A stretch of DNA of 64,000 nucleotides. Source: Brevibacterium epidermidis NBRC 14811 (GTDB taxonomy: Bacteria; Actinomycetota; Actinomycetes; Actinomycetales; Brevibacteriaceae). The notes beneath the pieces are model-generated. The model did no database searches. It had not been told where the DNA came from and saw only the letters and a program-made list of their open reading frames with translations. Of the stretch, positions 48,451 to 56,657 are shown one piece after another; within the stretch, counting starts at the first letter, position 1, and every line of letters starts with the position of its first letter. The stretch covers positions 1 to 64,000 of the forward strand of contig NZ_BCSJ01000002.1 in assembly GCF_001570805.1 (NCBI RefSeq), read 5' to 3'. The position numbers and the translations under genes were made by a program.

Positions 48451-49686
48451 ATGAAGCAGTCGACCACTTCTGAGCACCACGACAGCGGCTCCGAGCATGA
48501 CGACCATCGGTCGCCTGCCCACGACCGCCTCGAGGAGTTCCTCCCCCGCGCCGGCTCGGGTCCCTTGTCGGGACAGATCGTCGTCGACTTCTCCCGCGTG
48601 CTGGCCGGACCGTACTCGACGATGATGCTCGCCGACCTCGGCGCCACCGTCATCAAGGTCGAAGGCCCCAAAGGCGATGACACCCGACACTGGGCACCAC
48701 CGGTGCGCAACGAGGATGCCACCTACTATCTGTCGATCAACCGCAACAAATACGACATCGTCCTCGACTTCACCGACCCCGATGACCTCGCCACCGCACA
48801 GAAGCTCGCGGCCGAAGCCGATATCGTCGTCGAGAACTTCAAACCGGGCGGGTTGGCGAAGTACGGACTCGACTACGACAGCGTCTCCGCTGCCAACCCG
48901 ACGGTCATCTATGCTTCGGTGACCGGCTTCGGGCCGCAGAACCCGCTGCCCGGATACGACCTCCTCATGCAGGCGCTGTCCGGCTTCATGTCGGTCACCG
49001 GCAGCCCCGACGGCTCGCCGTACCGCGCCGGCGTCGCCGTCTTCGACGTCATGACCGGTCTGCACACCACGATCGGCGTCCTCGCCGCGATCCAGCACCG
49101 CACGCTCACCGGCGAGGGCCAGCTCGTCGAAACCAACCTCATGTCCTCGGCGATGTCCGGCCTAGCCAATCAGTCCGGCGCCTACGCGGCCGCAGGAGTG
49201 AATCCGACGCGGATGGGCAACGCCCACCCGAGCCTCTACCCCTATCAGCCGATGGCCGCGAAGTCCGGGGAGATCATCATCGCCGCGGCCAATGACGGCC
49301 AGTTCCGGATCCTCGCCGAGGTGGTGGGCCGCCCCGATTGGTGCGACGACGAACGATTCGCCCAGGCGAAGAACCGCAACGCCAACCGCGACGCCCTGGA
49401 GCCCGAACTTCTCGAGGCCCTCCAGGCTCACACCGCGCAAGTTTGGTTCGACAAGCTCTCGGCCGCTGGCCTGGCCTGCGCCCCGATCAACACGATCGCC
49501 GAAGGCGTCGAACACGCCAAGAGTCTCGGCTTGGAACCGGTCGTGGACACCGGCACGGGCGAACGCGTCATCCCGACGGTCCGCAACCCGATCACCCTGT
49601 CGAAGTCGCAGGTCTCCTACGACCTCGCTCCCCCAGAACACGGAGCTGACTCCGATCAGGTCCGCGCCTGGCTCGACAGCCTCTAG
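48451..49686 (+). CDS. CaiB/BaiF family CoA-transferase
   Basis: A 411-residue family III CoA-transferase. VVDFSRVLAGPYSTMMLADLGATVIKVE is the nucleotide-like N-terminal block; the catalytic Asp is expected in the NPLPGYDLLMQALSGFMSVTG segment. It should transfer CoA between a short acyl-CoA and a free acid. ATG at 48451 follows GAGGAAG; a 37-residue upstream extension overlaps the promoter and is rejected. A His/Asp/Ser-rich 30-residue N-terminal tail precedes the domain. It begins an operon with acyl-CoA dehydrogenase and SDR genes. Confidence 0.92.
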   Translation: MKQSTTSEHHDSGSEHDDHRSPAHDRLEEFLPRAGSGPLSGQIVVDFSRVLAGPYSTMMLADLGATVIKVEGPKGDDTRHWAPPVRNEDATYYLSINRNKYDIVLDFTDPDDLATAQKLAAEADIVVENFKPGGLAKYGLDYDSVSAANPTVIYASVTGFGPQNPLPGYDLLMQALSGFMSVTGSPDGSPYRAGVAVFDVMTGLHTTIGVLAAIQHRTLTGEGQLVETNLMSSAMSGLANQSGAYAAAGVNPTRMGNAHPSLYPYQPMAAKSGEIIIAAANDGQFRILAEVVGRPDWCDDERFAQAKNRNANRDALEPELLEALQAHTAQVWFDKLSAAGLACAPINTIAEGVEHAKSLGLEPVVDTGTGERVIPTVRNPITLSKSQVSYDLAPPEHGADSDQVRAWLDSL

Positions 49687-49778
49687 ATCGCACCGTTTCG
49701 GACTCATCCCGACCGAACCGCAATCCCGACACTTGCACGCAGACTTCTGCACAGCATCCATCTGAAGGAGACACAACA

Positions 49779-50942
49779 ATGGACAACTCAGAACTCGACG
49801 ACATCCTCACTGCCGTCCGCGAATTCGTCCGCGAGAAGGTCGTCCCCCTCGAGACCCAGGTCGAGGACGAGGACGCCTTCCCAGAAGGCATCATCAAGGA
49901 ATCCGCCGAAATGGGACTCTTCGGCTGGGCCCTGCCCGAGGAATACGGCGGCCTCGGCCTCAATGCCGAACAGGATGCACTCCTGGCCATGGAGCTCGGC
50001 TACACCACCCCCGCGTTCCGGTCCCTGTTCGGCACGAACAACGGCATCGCCGGACAGGTGCTCGTCAACTACGGCACCGACGAGCAGAAGTCCGAATGGC
50101 TGCCCCGCCTGGCCTCCGGAGAGGTCGTCGCCTCCTTTGCGCTGACCGAATCCGAGGCCGGTTCCGACCCCTCGGGCCTGCGGACGAAGGCCGAACGCGT
50201 TGGCGATGACTACGTCATCAACGGCTCCAAGCGGTTCATCACCAATGCCGAGGCCTCCGACGTCCTCATGGTCTTCGCCCGCACCGACCCGAACGCCACC
50301 GGGTCGAAGGGCATCTCAGTCTTCCTCGTGCCCACGAAGTCCGAGGGCGTGACCGTCGGACCGCACGACCACAAGATGGGCCAGGCCGGCGCATGGACCT
50401 CGGAGATCTTCTTCGACGACGTCCGCGTGCCCGCCGCCAACCTCATCGGCGGCGAGGAGGAGAAGGGCTTCTACGCGGCCATGGCCTCGCTCAACAAGGG
50501 ACGACTGCACATCGCGGCGATCTGCGTCGGCCAGTCGATCCGCATCCTCGACGAGTCGGTGCGCTTCGCCGCCGACGCGAAACAGGGCGGCGAGCCGATC
50601 GCCCGCTTCCAACTCGTCCAGGCGATGCTCGCCGATATCTACACTGAGGTGGCCGCCGCCAAAGCGCTCGTCCTCTCCGCCGCGCAGCGCTGGGACGCAG
50701 AGACCGACCGCAAGCTCGGCCCCTCCTCGGCGAAGCTCTTCGCCTCCGAAGCGCTGGCCCGCATCGCCGACAAGGGCGTGCAGATCCAGGGCGGCATGGG
50801 CTACATGCGCGAATCCGCGGTCGAACGCTTCTACCGTCACGCCCGCCTCTTCCGCATCTACGAAGGCACCTCCGAAGTCCAGCGCGTCGTCGTCGCCAAA
50901 CAGCTGCTGGGTGGCGCGCACAAGCCCCAGTTCAACCTCTGA
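49779..50942 (+). CDS. Acyl-CoA dehydrogenase
   Basis: A 387-residue FAD-dependent acyl-CoA dehydrogenase of standard length. FALTESEAGSDPSGLRTKA and ITNAEASDVLMVFART form the substrate/FAD region; GGMGYMRESAVERFYRHARLFRIYEG holds the expected catalytic Glu (residue before RFYRHAR region) and EGTSEVQR the C-terminal FAD contact. GAAGGAG lies before the ATG. Second gene of the CoA-transferase operon, 92 bp after it. Confidence 0.95.
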   Translation: MDNSELDDILTAVREFVREKVVPLETQVEDEDAFPEGIIKESAEMGLFGWALPEEYGGLGLNAEQDALLAMELGYTTPAFRSLFGTNNGIAGQVLVNYGTDEQKSEWLPRLASGEVVASFALTESEAGSDPSGLRTKAERVGDDYVINGSKRFITNAEASDVLMVFARTDPNATGSKGISVFLVPTKSEGVTVGPHDHKMGQAGAWTSEIFFDDVRVPAANLIGGEEEKGFYAAMASLNKGRLHIAAICVGQSIRILDESVRFAADAKQGGEPIARFQLVQAMLADIYTEVAAAKALVLSAAQRWDAETDRKLGPSSAKLFASEALARIADKGVQIQGGMGYMRESAVERFYRHARLFRIYEGTSEVQRVVVAKQLLGGAHKPQFNL

Positions 50943-51036
50943 GTTCGGCACCATCATTCTGCACGCATAAGCGCAACGGCGGGCCGCCTCGGCGAGGTCC
51001 GGCTCCGCTTGGTCACACCCCAACGAAAGGCATCAC

Positions 51037-51846
51037 ATGAACGAATCCACGACCGCGAACACCGGCATCACCGTCACCGAGACCGGCGGAGTCACCGCGA
51101 TTCCCGGCCTGCTGGCCGGCAAGGTCGCCGTCGTCACCGGCGGCGGGCAGGGACTGGGCCTGGCGATGGCGCGCAGCCTCGTCGACTCCGGAGCCAAGGT
51201 CGTCGTCGCCGATATGAACGAGGAGAGCCTGCAGTCGGCCGTGGCCGAGCTCGGCGGCGAAGACATCGCAGCCGGTGTCGTGTGCAACGTCTCCGACCTC
51301 GCAGCCGTCGAGAAGCTCGCCGAGGAGGCCGCCAAGGCGTTCGGCGGTGTCGACATCTGGGTCAACAACGCCGGCATCACCCGTGATGCGACGATCCGGA
51401 AGATGACCGAGCAGCAGTTCGACGATGTCATCTCCGTGCACCTGCGGGGCACGTGGAACGGGCTCAAGGTGGCCACCACACTCATGCGCGAACAGGACCG
51501 CGGCGGCTCGATCATCAATGTGTCCTCGATCAGCGGCAAGGTCGGCAATCCCGGACAGTCGAACTACTCCGCGGCGAAGGCGGGCATCGTTGGCATGACG
51601 AAGGCCGTGTCGAAGGAGGTCGCGTTCAAGAACATCCGCATCAACGCGATCCAGCCCGGCTTCATCAACACGGCGATGACCGCAGCCATGCCGCAGCACG
51701 CGATCGATTCGAAGCTCGCCGACATCCCGCTCGGCCGGGCAGGCGAACCCGAAGAAGTCGCCTCGGTTGTGCTCTTCCTCGCCTCGGGGCTCTCGAGCTA
51801 CCTCACCGGCACCGTCACCGAGATCTCCGGCGGCCGCCACATCTGA
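51037..51846 (+). CDS. SDR-family oxidoreductase (FabG-like)
   Basis: A 269-residue short-chain dehydrogenase. [13 protein letters not shown] is the nucleotide motif, VNNAGITRD is standard, and Ser (SSISGKVG) plus YSAAKAG give the catalytic triad. The C-terminal [12 protein letters not shown] is FabG-like. Third gene of the CoA-transferase/acyl-CoA dehydrogenase set, so a 3-hydroxyacyl-CoA oxidation step is the likely role. GAAAGG precedes the ATG. The 94-bp gap before it contains a full GGCCGCCTCGGCGAGG (50982-50997). Confidence 0.93.
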   Translation: MNESTTANTGITVTETGGVTAIPGLLAGKVAVVTGGGQGLGLAMARSLVDSGAKVVVADMNEESLQSAVAELGGEDIAAGVVCNVSDLAAVEKLAEEAAKAFGGVDIWVNNAGITRDATIRKMTEQQFDDVISVHLRGTWNGLKVATTLMREQDRGGSIINVSSISGKVGNPGQSNYSAAKAGIVGMTKAVSKEVAFKNIRINAIQPGFINTAMTAAMPQHAIDSKLADIPLGRAGEPEEVASVVLFLASGLSSYLTGTVTEISGGRHI

Positions 51847-51950
51847 GTCGGCTGCTCGCCTCGCCGAGGCGGCCCGACGTCTGCGTCGAACCTCGCCAAG
51901 GCGAAAGGACATCCGTTCCGGTGCCTCGCCGAGGATGAGCAGCGTTCACA

Positions 51951-52049
51951 ACGGCCCGACATCCCTGCGGGGACGTCGGGCCGTCGTCGTTCGGTGGGTT
52001 CGCGTCCCCGCGGGGACATCTCACGGGATTTCCGCGTCCCTGCGGGGAC
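51951..52049. repeat. Three GTCCC[CT]GCGGGGAC palindromes, first within a terminator
   Basis: ATCCCTGCGGGGAC (51961), GTCCCCGCGGGGAC (52004) and GTCCCTGCGGGGAC (52036). The first is the loop of a 10-bp stem ACGGCCCGAC/GTCGGGCCGT (51951-51984) that looks like a terminator between convergent genes. The gap also holds the recurrent CGCCGAGGCGG word at ~51862 and its reverse at 52069-52083. Confidence 0.75.
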
Positions 52050-52083
52050 GTTTCAGCGGGACGGTCGCGCCGCCTCGGCGAGG

Positions 52084-53973
52084 TCAGGCCCGGTATTTGA
52101 TTTCGCCGCCGACGACGGTGAGCGCGACTCGGGTGTCGCGGATCGCCTCGGCGTGGGCGAAGAGGGCTTCTTCGGAATCGTAGCCGAGGAGGCCGTCGGT
52201 CGGCGTGCGCGAGCCGTTCAGGTCGCTCGACTGTGCGGTCACCTCGGTGTTGAGGGCGTCGCTGCTCAGCCCTTCGGCGGCGCACGGATCGGTGTCGACG
52301 AGGATGAAATCGGCGTCCATTCCCGGGGCCAGATATCCGCGTCGGTCCTCGAGGCCGGCGGCGAAAGCCGGGCCCTGAGTGTGCAGGCGGATGGCCTCGA
52401 CTGCGCTCAGACGACGGTGCGGCTGGAACGTCGTGGACGCCTCGCCGGAGATGTTCGCCCTGGTCATCGCCGCATAGATCGCGGCGAAGGGGTTCGCCGG
52501 TTCGACGGGGCCGTCGGAGCCGAATACGACGTGCGCGCCCGCCTCGAGCAGGTCCGGCCACGCGTAAGCGGCCAGCTGCGCCGACTCGTCGATGAGGTGG
52601 AGCAGGTGCAGGTCGGAGATGCAGTGGCGTGGCTGCATGGATGCGAGCACCCCGAGCTCGGCGAACCGGGCGACATCGGTCGGTTGGATGAACTGGGCAT
52701 GCTCGATGCGGTGGCGCATCGGCCGGTCGTACTTCTCCTCTGCAGCCCGCGTGATGTCGCGCAGGCGGTCGAAGACTTCGAGCACATGGTGGTTCGCTTG
52801 GTCGCCGATGGCGTGGATGGCCACGGAGATGCCCGCCTCGGTGGCGATGTGCGCCTGCTCGAAGAGTTCGTCCTCGGTCATCTGCGCGATGCCGAAGTTC
52901 TCGGTCTCGCCGTCGGTTTCGGGGAACGGTGAGGACATGTGCGAGGTGTGCGAGCCGAGCGCGCCGTCGGAGAAGAGTTTGAGCCCGCCTCTCTGCAGCC
53001 AGTCGTCGCCGTCGCCGGTGTGCCAGCCGGTTTCGATCGCCCACGGCACTTCGGGTCCGCGCAGGAAGAGCGTGACCCGCATGTCCTGCCGGTCGGCTTC
53101 GCGCAGGTCGTTCCATCCCAGCGTCGAGGCGATGCCGTCGAAGTCGTGGATGCCGGTCAGTCCCTGGGACAGGAACAGCTTCTGCGTGACGGCGAGGCGT
53201 TCGACCTGCTCCTCACGGCTGGGTTCGGGGATGAAGCGGGCGACGAGGTCGGTGGCGTCTTCGCGCACGAGGCCGGTGAGCTGCCCGTCATCGTCGCGGA
53301 CGAAGCTGCCGCCTGAGGGATCTTCGGTCGACGCGTCGATGCCGGCGATCTCGAGGGCGTGGGCGTTGGCCCACAGGGTGTGCAGATCGAGTGACCACAT
53401 CGCCACGGGGTGGTCGGGAACCTCGGCGTCGAGCAGCGTCCGGTCCGGATAACTCGGGTCCTCCCATTTGTTGAGGTCCCACCCGGAGCCGACCACCCAC
53501 GTGCCCACTGGGAGGGAATCGGCGCGTTCGCGGATGAGTGCGACCGCCTCGGCGAGGGATTTCGTCTGGGACAGATCGAGGCCGGTCAGGGAGTCGGCGT
53601 ACATGATCGAGTGGATGTGGCCGTCGACGAAACCGGGCAGGATGACCTGCCCGCCGCAGTCGATTTCGTCGATCTCGAGTCCGGGGATGACCGTGGTCGC
53701 ACCGACCCCGCCCGCCGAGGCGAGCGCCGCCGTCGTCGACGACTGCGCGGCCGCGATGTCGAGCAGTTCGGCCCGGGTGCCGACGGCCACGATGGTCTCC
53801 CCGTCGACGAGGATCGCGTCGGGGGCCGGCTGAGTAAGGTCGACGGTTGAGGTTGGGGCCGCGGCGGGAGTGTCCGCGTTCGATGCGCTCGGGTCGGAGG
53901 CGATCGAGTCAAGGGTGTTCGAGGCGGCCTGGGGTGCGAACGTGCGCACGACGGCGTTGGAGAACAGACGCAT
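52084..53973 (-). CDS. YtcJ-like amidohydrolase (amidohydrolase family 3)
   Basis: A 629-residue metal-dependent hydrolase of the N-substituted formamide deformylase/YtcJ group. VDGHIHS gives the HxH pair, AIHAIGDQAN and RIEHAQF the further His residues, and VVFGSDGPV the catalytic Asp. The substrate is unknown. An Ala/Ser/Thr/Pro-rich ~35-residue insert near residues 20-50, within the N-terminal beta-sandwich, is unusual. ATG at 53973 gives MRLFSNAV; a GTG two codons upstream is possible. Convergent with the SDR operon, divergent from the small membrane protein. Confidence 0.9.
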   Translation of the reverse strand: MRLFSNAVVRTFAPQAASNTLDSIASDPSASNADTPAAAPTSTVDLTQPAPDAILVDGETIVAVGTRAELLDIAAAQSSTTAALASAGGVGATTVIPGLEIDEIDCGGQVILPGFVDGHIHSIMYADSLTGLDLSQTKSLAEAVALIRERADSLPVGTWVVGSGWDLNKWEDPSYPDRTLLDAEVPDHPVAMWSLDLHTLWANAHALEIAGIDASTEDPSGGSFVRDDDGQLTGLVREDATDLVARFIPEPSREEQVERLAVTQKLFLSQGLTGIHDFDGIASTLGWNDLREADRQDMRVTLFLRGPEVPWAIETGWHTGDGDDWLQRGGLKLFSDGALGSHTSHMSSPFPETDGETENFGIAQMTEDELFEQAHIATEAGISVAIHAIGDQANHHVLEVFDRLRDITRAAEEKYDRPMRHRIEHAQFIQPTDVARFAELGVLASMQPRHCISDLHLLHLIDESAQLAAYAWPDLLEAGAHVVFGSDGPVEPANPFAAIYAAMTRANISGEASTTFQPHRRLSAVEAIRLHTQGPAFAAGLEDRRGYLAPGMDADFILVDTDPCAAEGLSSDALNTEVTAQSSDLNGSRTPTDGLLGYDSEEALFAHAEAIRDTRVALTVVGGEIKYRA

Positions 53974-54073
53974 GGGCACCAGTCTAGAGCGGGTGCGGTG
54001 GTAAGGATGGGCGGACGCTGCGGTGCGGCCGAATGGATGCGGATCGGATGCGGATCGGGCGCGGCAGACGATT

Positions 54074-54090
54074 TTCTACGAGGAGTAGAA
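54074..54090. promoter_or_regulatory. Inverted repeat TTCTAC-N5-GTAGAA, candidate operator
   Basis: Starts 25 bp upstream of the membrane-protein ATG. Arms and spacing are identical to 22578-22594. Confidence 0.5.
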
Positions 54091-54098
54091 TCGGGATC

Positions 54099-54596
54099 AT
54101 GACTCACTTCTTCAGCACCGATGACTCGCGGTTGGCGGCGAGCGCTCGGATCATCCTGCCCGCCGTCTGGCTCGGGCTCATCATCGGCATCTCCCTCATC
54201 GAGGCGCCGCTGAAGTTCACGGCCCCGGGCATCACGATCCCGTTGGGGTTGGGCATCGGGCGACTGGTTTTCGGCGTGATGAACTGGGTCGAGCTGGCCA
54301 TCGCCGTGATCCTGCTGTGGGCCCTGCTCAAGTCGGGAGTCGACCTCGCCTACCGCGGTGTGGCCTGCGGGCTCATCGCAGTGCTCATCATCAAGGTCAT
54401 CGTCATCCGACCGCTGCTCAACCAGCGCACCGATGCCGTGCTCGCCGGGGTCGACGACGGTGGTTCGGCCCTGCACCTGTTCTACATCGCCGCCGACGGG
54501 CTGCTCATCGTCGGACTCGTCACTGCACTCGTGCTTGCAGTGCACCGTTGGGTGACGATCCGTCCGGCCGTCAGTGCAAATTCCACGGCTGAGTGA
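54099..54596 (+). CDS. Small integral membrane protein
   Basis: A 165-residue protein with four predicted transmembrane helices (about 17-37, 50-75, 85-105, 135-155) and no recognised domain; EAPLKFTAPGITIPLGLGIG between helices 1 and 2 is its most distinctive segment. GGGAT is the only weak ribosome binding site. The TTCTAC-N5-GTAGAA dyad upstream suggests specific control, shared with the PNPOx-like gene at 22652. Function unknown. Confidence 0.8.
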   Translation: MTHFFSTDDSRLAASARIILPAVWLGLIIGISLIEAPLKFTAPGITIPLGLGIGRLVFGVMNWVELAIAVILLWALLKSGVDLAYRGVACGLIAVLIIKVIVIRPLLNQRTDAVLAGVDDGGSALHLFYIAADGLLIVGLVTALVLAVHRWVTIRPAVSANSTAE

Positions 54597-54598
54597 CA

Positions 54599-54683
54599 GT
54601 TCGCCCGGCATTCGGAACCGGTTCCTCGGCTGGTTGACGGCTCGCCCGGCTGTGGGCGCAGATTCGCCAACTGATCAGGCGGC
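54599..54683. repeat. ~22-bp unit array, TTCGCC type (degenerate)
   Basis: TTCGCCCGGC-like units start at 54600, 54622 (TTCCTCGGC), 54641 (CTCGCCCGGC) and 54663 (TTCGCCAAC), with steps near 22, 19 and 22 bp. It begins 3 bp after the membrane-protein stop. Weakest of the arrays. Confidence 0.45.
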
Positions 54684-54693
54684 GGCGACACTG

Positions 54694-54775
54694 TCATCGG
54701 GTTTAGTCCCACGACTCATCGGCTTTTGCGCCAGTCATCGGGATTTAGCTCGATGCCCTGATCAGAACTCGATGA
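54694..54775. repeat. ~22-bp unit array, TCATCG type (cluster A)
   Basis: Forward TCATCG sites start at 54694, 54716 and 54735 (steps 22 and 19), each followed by a T-rich stretch (GGGTTTAG, GGCTTTTG, GGGATTTAG). Two inverted sites follow (CTCGATG at 54749, CAGAACTCGATGA at 54763), making hairpins with the forward ones. Same family as 56537 and 58010. Confidence 0.75.
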
Positions 54776-54798
54776 CCTGCGGCTGGAGGCTGACGAAC

Positions 54799-54903
54799 CA
54801 CATTCGGAGCACACCAGCATCACATTTGGTGCAGGTGTGGCTCACATTTCGTCCGGTACCTCTGTTAGCATCCTGATGCGCTAGATGCGCTGGACGAAAT
54901 GTG
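54799..54903. repeat. 22-bp unit array, CACATT type
   Basis: CACATTCGG, CACATTTGG and CACATTTCG start at 54799, 54821 and 54843, exactly 22 bp apart. CACATTTCGTCC (54843-54854) also has a perfect 12-bp inverted copy at 54892-54903, with an inner GCATC/GATGC hairpin in the loop. Confidence 0.8.
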
Positions 54904-54928
54904 GTCGCTCCCGGCGTCAACTGCGGAC

Positions 54929-55054
54929 TCAGAGCGTGATGAAGGAGTAGCCCACGTCGGTGGCGACGACGAGGTCGCGGTCGTGGGTCGCCCAGACGAG
55001 CGTCTTCCCCGCCTCGGCGAGGTCGTTGATGAGCCAGGCGATGCGTGCGGCAAC
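54929..55054 (-). pseudogene. C-terminal remnant of an ABC-transporter ATPase
   Basis: The minus-strand frame ending at 54929 reads RIAWLINDLAEAGKTLVWA-THDRDLVV and on to FITL-stop. This is the H-loop and tail of an ABC ATPase of the cobalt/nickel (CbiO/NikO-like) kind; Walker A, signature and Walker B are all missing. It is joined head-on to a ureC fragment near 55052-55056, so one deletion removed the rest of both genes. A nickel importer beside urease would be typical, but this identity is inference. Confidence 0.7.
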
Positions 55055-55208
55055 CGGGCGGACTTGCCGCCGCCGAAGACGACATCGACGCCGCCGGCAT
55101 GGTAATCCTTCACGATCTCGATACGATATCGGTATCGGCTAGGCGCACCCGGTCACTGACCGTCGGTCCGAACGACGCGACGTATTCCGAACGTGAAATC
55201 TCAGCCAT
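55055..55208 (-). pseudogene. ureC: Truncated, frameshifted ureC (urease alpha subunit)
   Basis: From ATG 55208 it reads MAEISRSEYVASFGPTVSD-RVRLADTDI, the unmistakable start of UreC, then shifts frame at about 55128. In the next frame IEIVKDYHAGG-VDVVFGGGKSAR continues UreC before homology ends abruptly at ~55055. About 50 of ~570 residues remain, with all nickel-binding residues lost. AGGGGAGAG upstream is the relic ribosome binding site. Confidence 0.85.
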
Positions 55209-55817
55209 CAACTCTCCCCTGCATTCCCCGCGGAATCCGAGTGCGATGCGCGCACCCTGGATCGGGATCAGTTCGGCTTCTTCATCGGCATCGGGTTCGA
55301 AGAGCATGGCGCCGCCGGACAGCACGTTGAGGCGATTACCTCAGGCGCCCGCACGGTCGAACTCGAGGCCGGGATTGACCTCGGCGAAATGGAAGTGAGG
55401 TCCGATCTGGATCGGACGGTCCGAGGTGTTGGCCACGCGCAGGGACGTCACGGCCAAGCCGGCGTTGATCTCGACCTGTTCGTCCTTGAGGAAGATCTCA
55501 CCAGGAATGACACGATCGGCCGAAGTCACCGAAGCAGCGTGTCCCTGGCTGGGCGCCTGACCTGTGCCGGAACCGGTACGGTGGGGGCTCGACGGGCTGC
55601 TCTTCTCCGAGGATGGGTGGCGTTCGCGGTCGTCGTCGATGCCGGGTTCGTCGATGCCGGCGGTCTCGGCTTCGCCGTATTTTCGGCCGGGGTCGTCGGT
55701 GGCGTGTTCGGACTCGACGTCGCGACCCTCGGGCTGGAGCTCGTCGTTCCCGAAGGGGTTGTCGTTGAGAGGCTGTGTGTCCTCGTTCTGCTCGCCGGGG
55801 TCGTTCTCGTTGCTCAT
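55209..55817 (-). pseudogene. ureB: ureB (urease beta subunit) with in-frame nonsense codon
   Basis: From ATG 55817, a ~105-residue Asp/Glu/Ser-rich extension precedes the UreB domain (IPGEIFLKDEQVEINAG, IQIGPHFHFAEVNPGLEFDR). A TGA at 55341-55343 interrupts it; the same frame continues after the stop with GNRLNVLSGGAMLFEPDADE and LIPIQGARIALGF, the rest of UreB. Replacement of an Arg codon CGA by TGA would explain it. The frame then runs into ureC without a stop. The start overlaps the ureA stop (TAATG). Combined with the loss of ureC, urease cannot be functional. Confidence 0.85.
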
Positions 55818-56125
55818 TATTGCAGCTGCCCCGTCACCGGCACGAGCTTCGTTCCGTCGGGGAACGTCGCCTCCACCTGGACCTGTGTGAGCATTTCGGG
55901 AACCCCTTCCATGACATCGTCCTTGGCCAGCACATGGCGGCCAGATTCCATGAGGTCGGCGACGGACTTGCCGTCGCGCGCTCCTTCGAGCAGGTACGAG
56001 GTGATGATCGCGGTCGCCTCGGGAAGGTTGAGTTTGAGACCACGCTCTTTGCGCTCGAGCGCAAGCTTTCCGGCGGTGTAGATCATCAACCGCTCTTGTT
56101 CATACAGACTGAGAAACACTGACAT
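55817..56125 (-). CDS. ureA: Urease gamma subunit UreA (relic operon)
   Basis: A 102-residue intact gamma subunit. [39 protein letters not shown], and [25 protein letters not shown] match UreA throughout, and length is normal. The N-terminus MSVFLSL differs from the usual MHLTP-like start. Its stop overlaps the ureB start, so it was the first gene of a ureABC operon. With ureB and ureC broken and no accessory genes left, the product has no partner. Survival of an intact frame suggests the damage is recent. Confidence 0.9.
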   Translation of the reverse strand: MSVFLSLYEQERLMIYTAGKLALERKERGLKLNLPEATAIITSYLLEGARDGKSVADLMESGRHVLAKDDVMEGVPEMLTQVQVEATFPDGTKLVPVTGQLQ

Positions 56126-56536
56126 CGGCTGGACAGCGCCGGTTCGCTCGGATGACGTGGAATGCCTGCGTCGCACCGGGTGGTTCGGGCCCGATTCGCA
56201 ACCGGCATCGCCTATGCCGGAACTCGGCCCCTCACCCGCGAGAATGCGCTCATTATCGCTACTTTACCCATCGGTCAGGGCCAGTCAAACCCGACGAGTG
56301 CGGTTCATCTGCGGAGTTCTTGGGAGGTTCCTGCGGAGGCGTTTCGCCCCGATGTTTCGCATCGTCTATGCTGGTGAGAGCGGTGATGAAGGCGCAGTGG
56401 CAGATGCCTCACACTGTCAGCGCAGCCGCCTTCCGTGCCCTCACCATCTACGCCCGACCAGCACCCTCGGGACACTTCGAGAACGCGGCGTGGCAACTCA
56501 GCGGCTTCCTCGGCGAATCATCGCTCTTTGATCAGG
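56126..56536. other. Spacer upstream of relic urease operon
   Basis: About 410 bp with no convincing gene; open frames here lack codon bias and recognisable products. It presumably holds the old urease promoter. No repeats were noticed before the array at 56537. Confidence 0.5.
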
Positions 56537-56621
56537 TCATCGGGATAAAACTCGATGCACCGCACAAAACTCGATACCCGACCGTACAACACCCGATGGT
56601 TAACGGCACAAAAATCGATGC
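56537..56621. repeat. ~22-bp unit array, TCATCG type (cluster B)
   Basis: One forward site TCATCGGGATAAAA (56537) forms a hairpin with the inverted CTCGATGC at 56551. Further inverted sites are CACAAAACTCGATA (56563), TACAACACCCGATG (56585) and CACAAAAATCGATGC (56607), with steps near 19, 22 and 22 bp. It ends 37 bp from the 3' end of the DUF559-like gene. Confidence 0.75.
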
Positions 56622-56657
56622 GCGAGGTCTGCATCATTCGTCCGGGCTCCTGACCAT

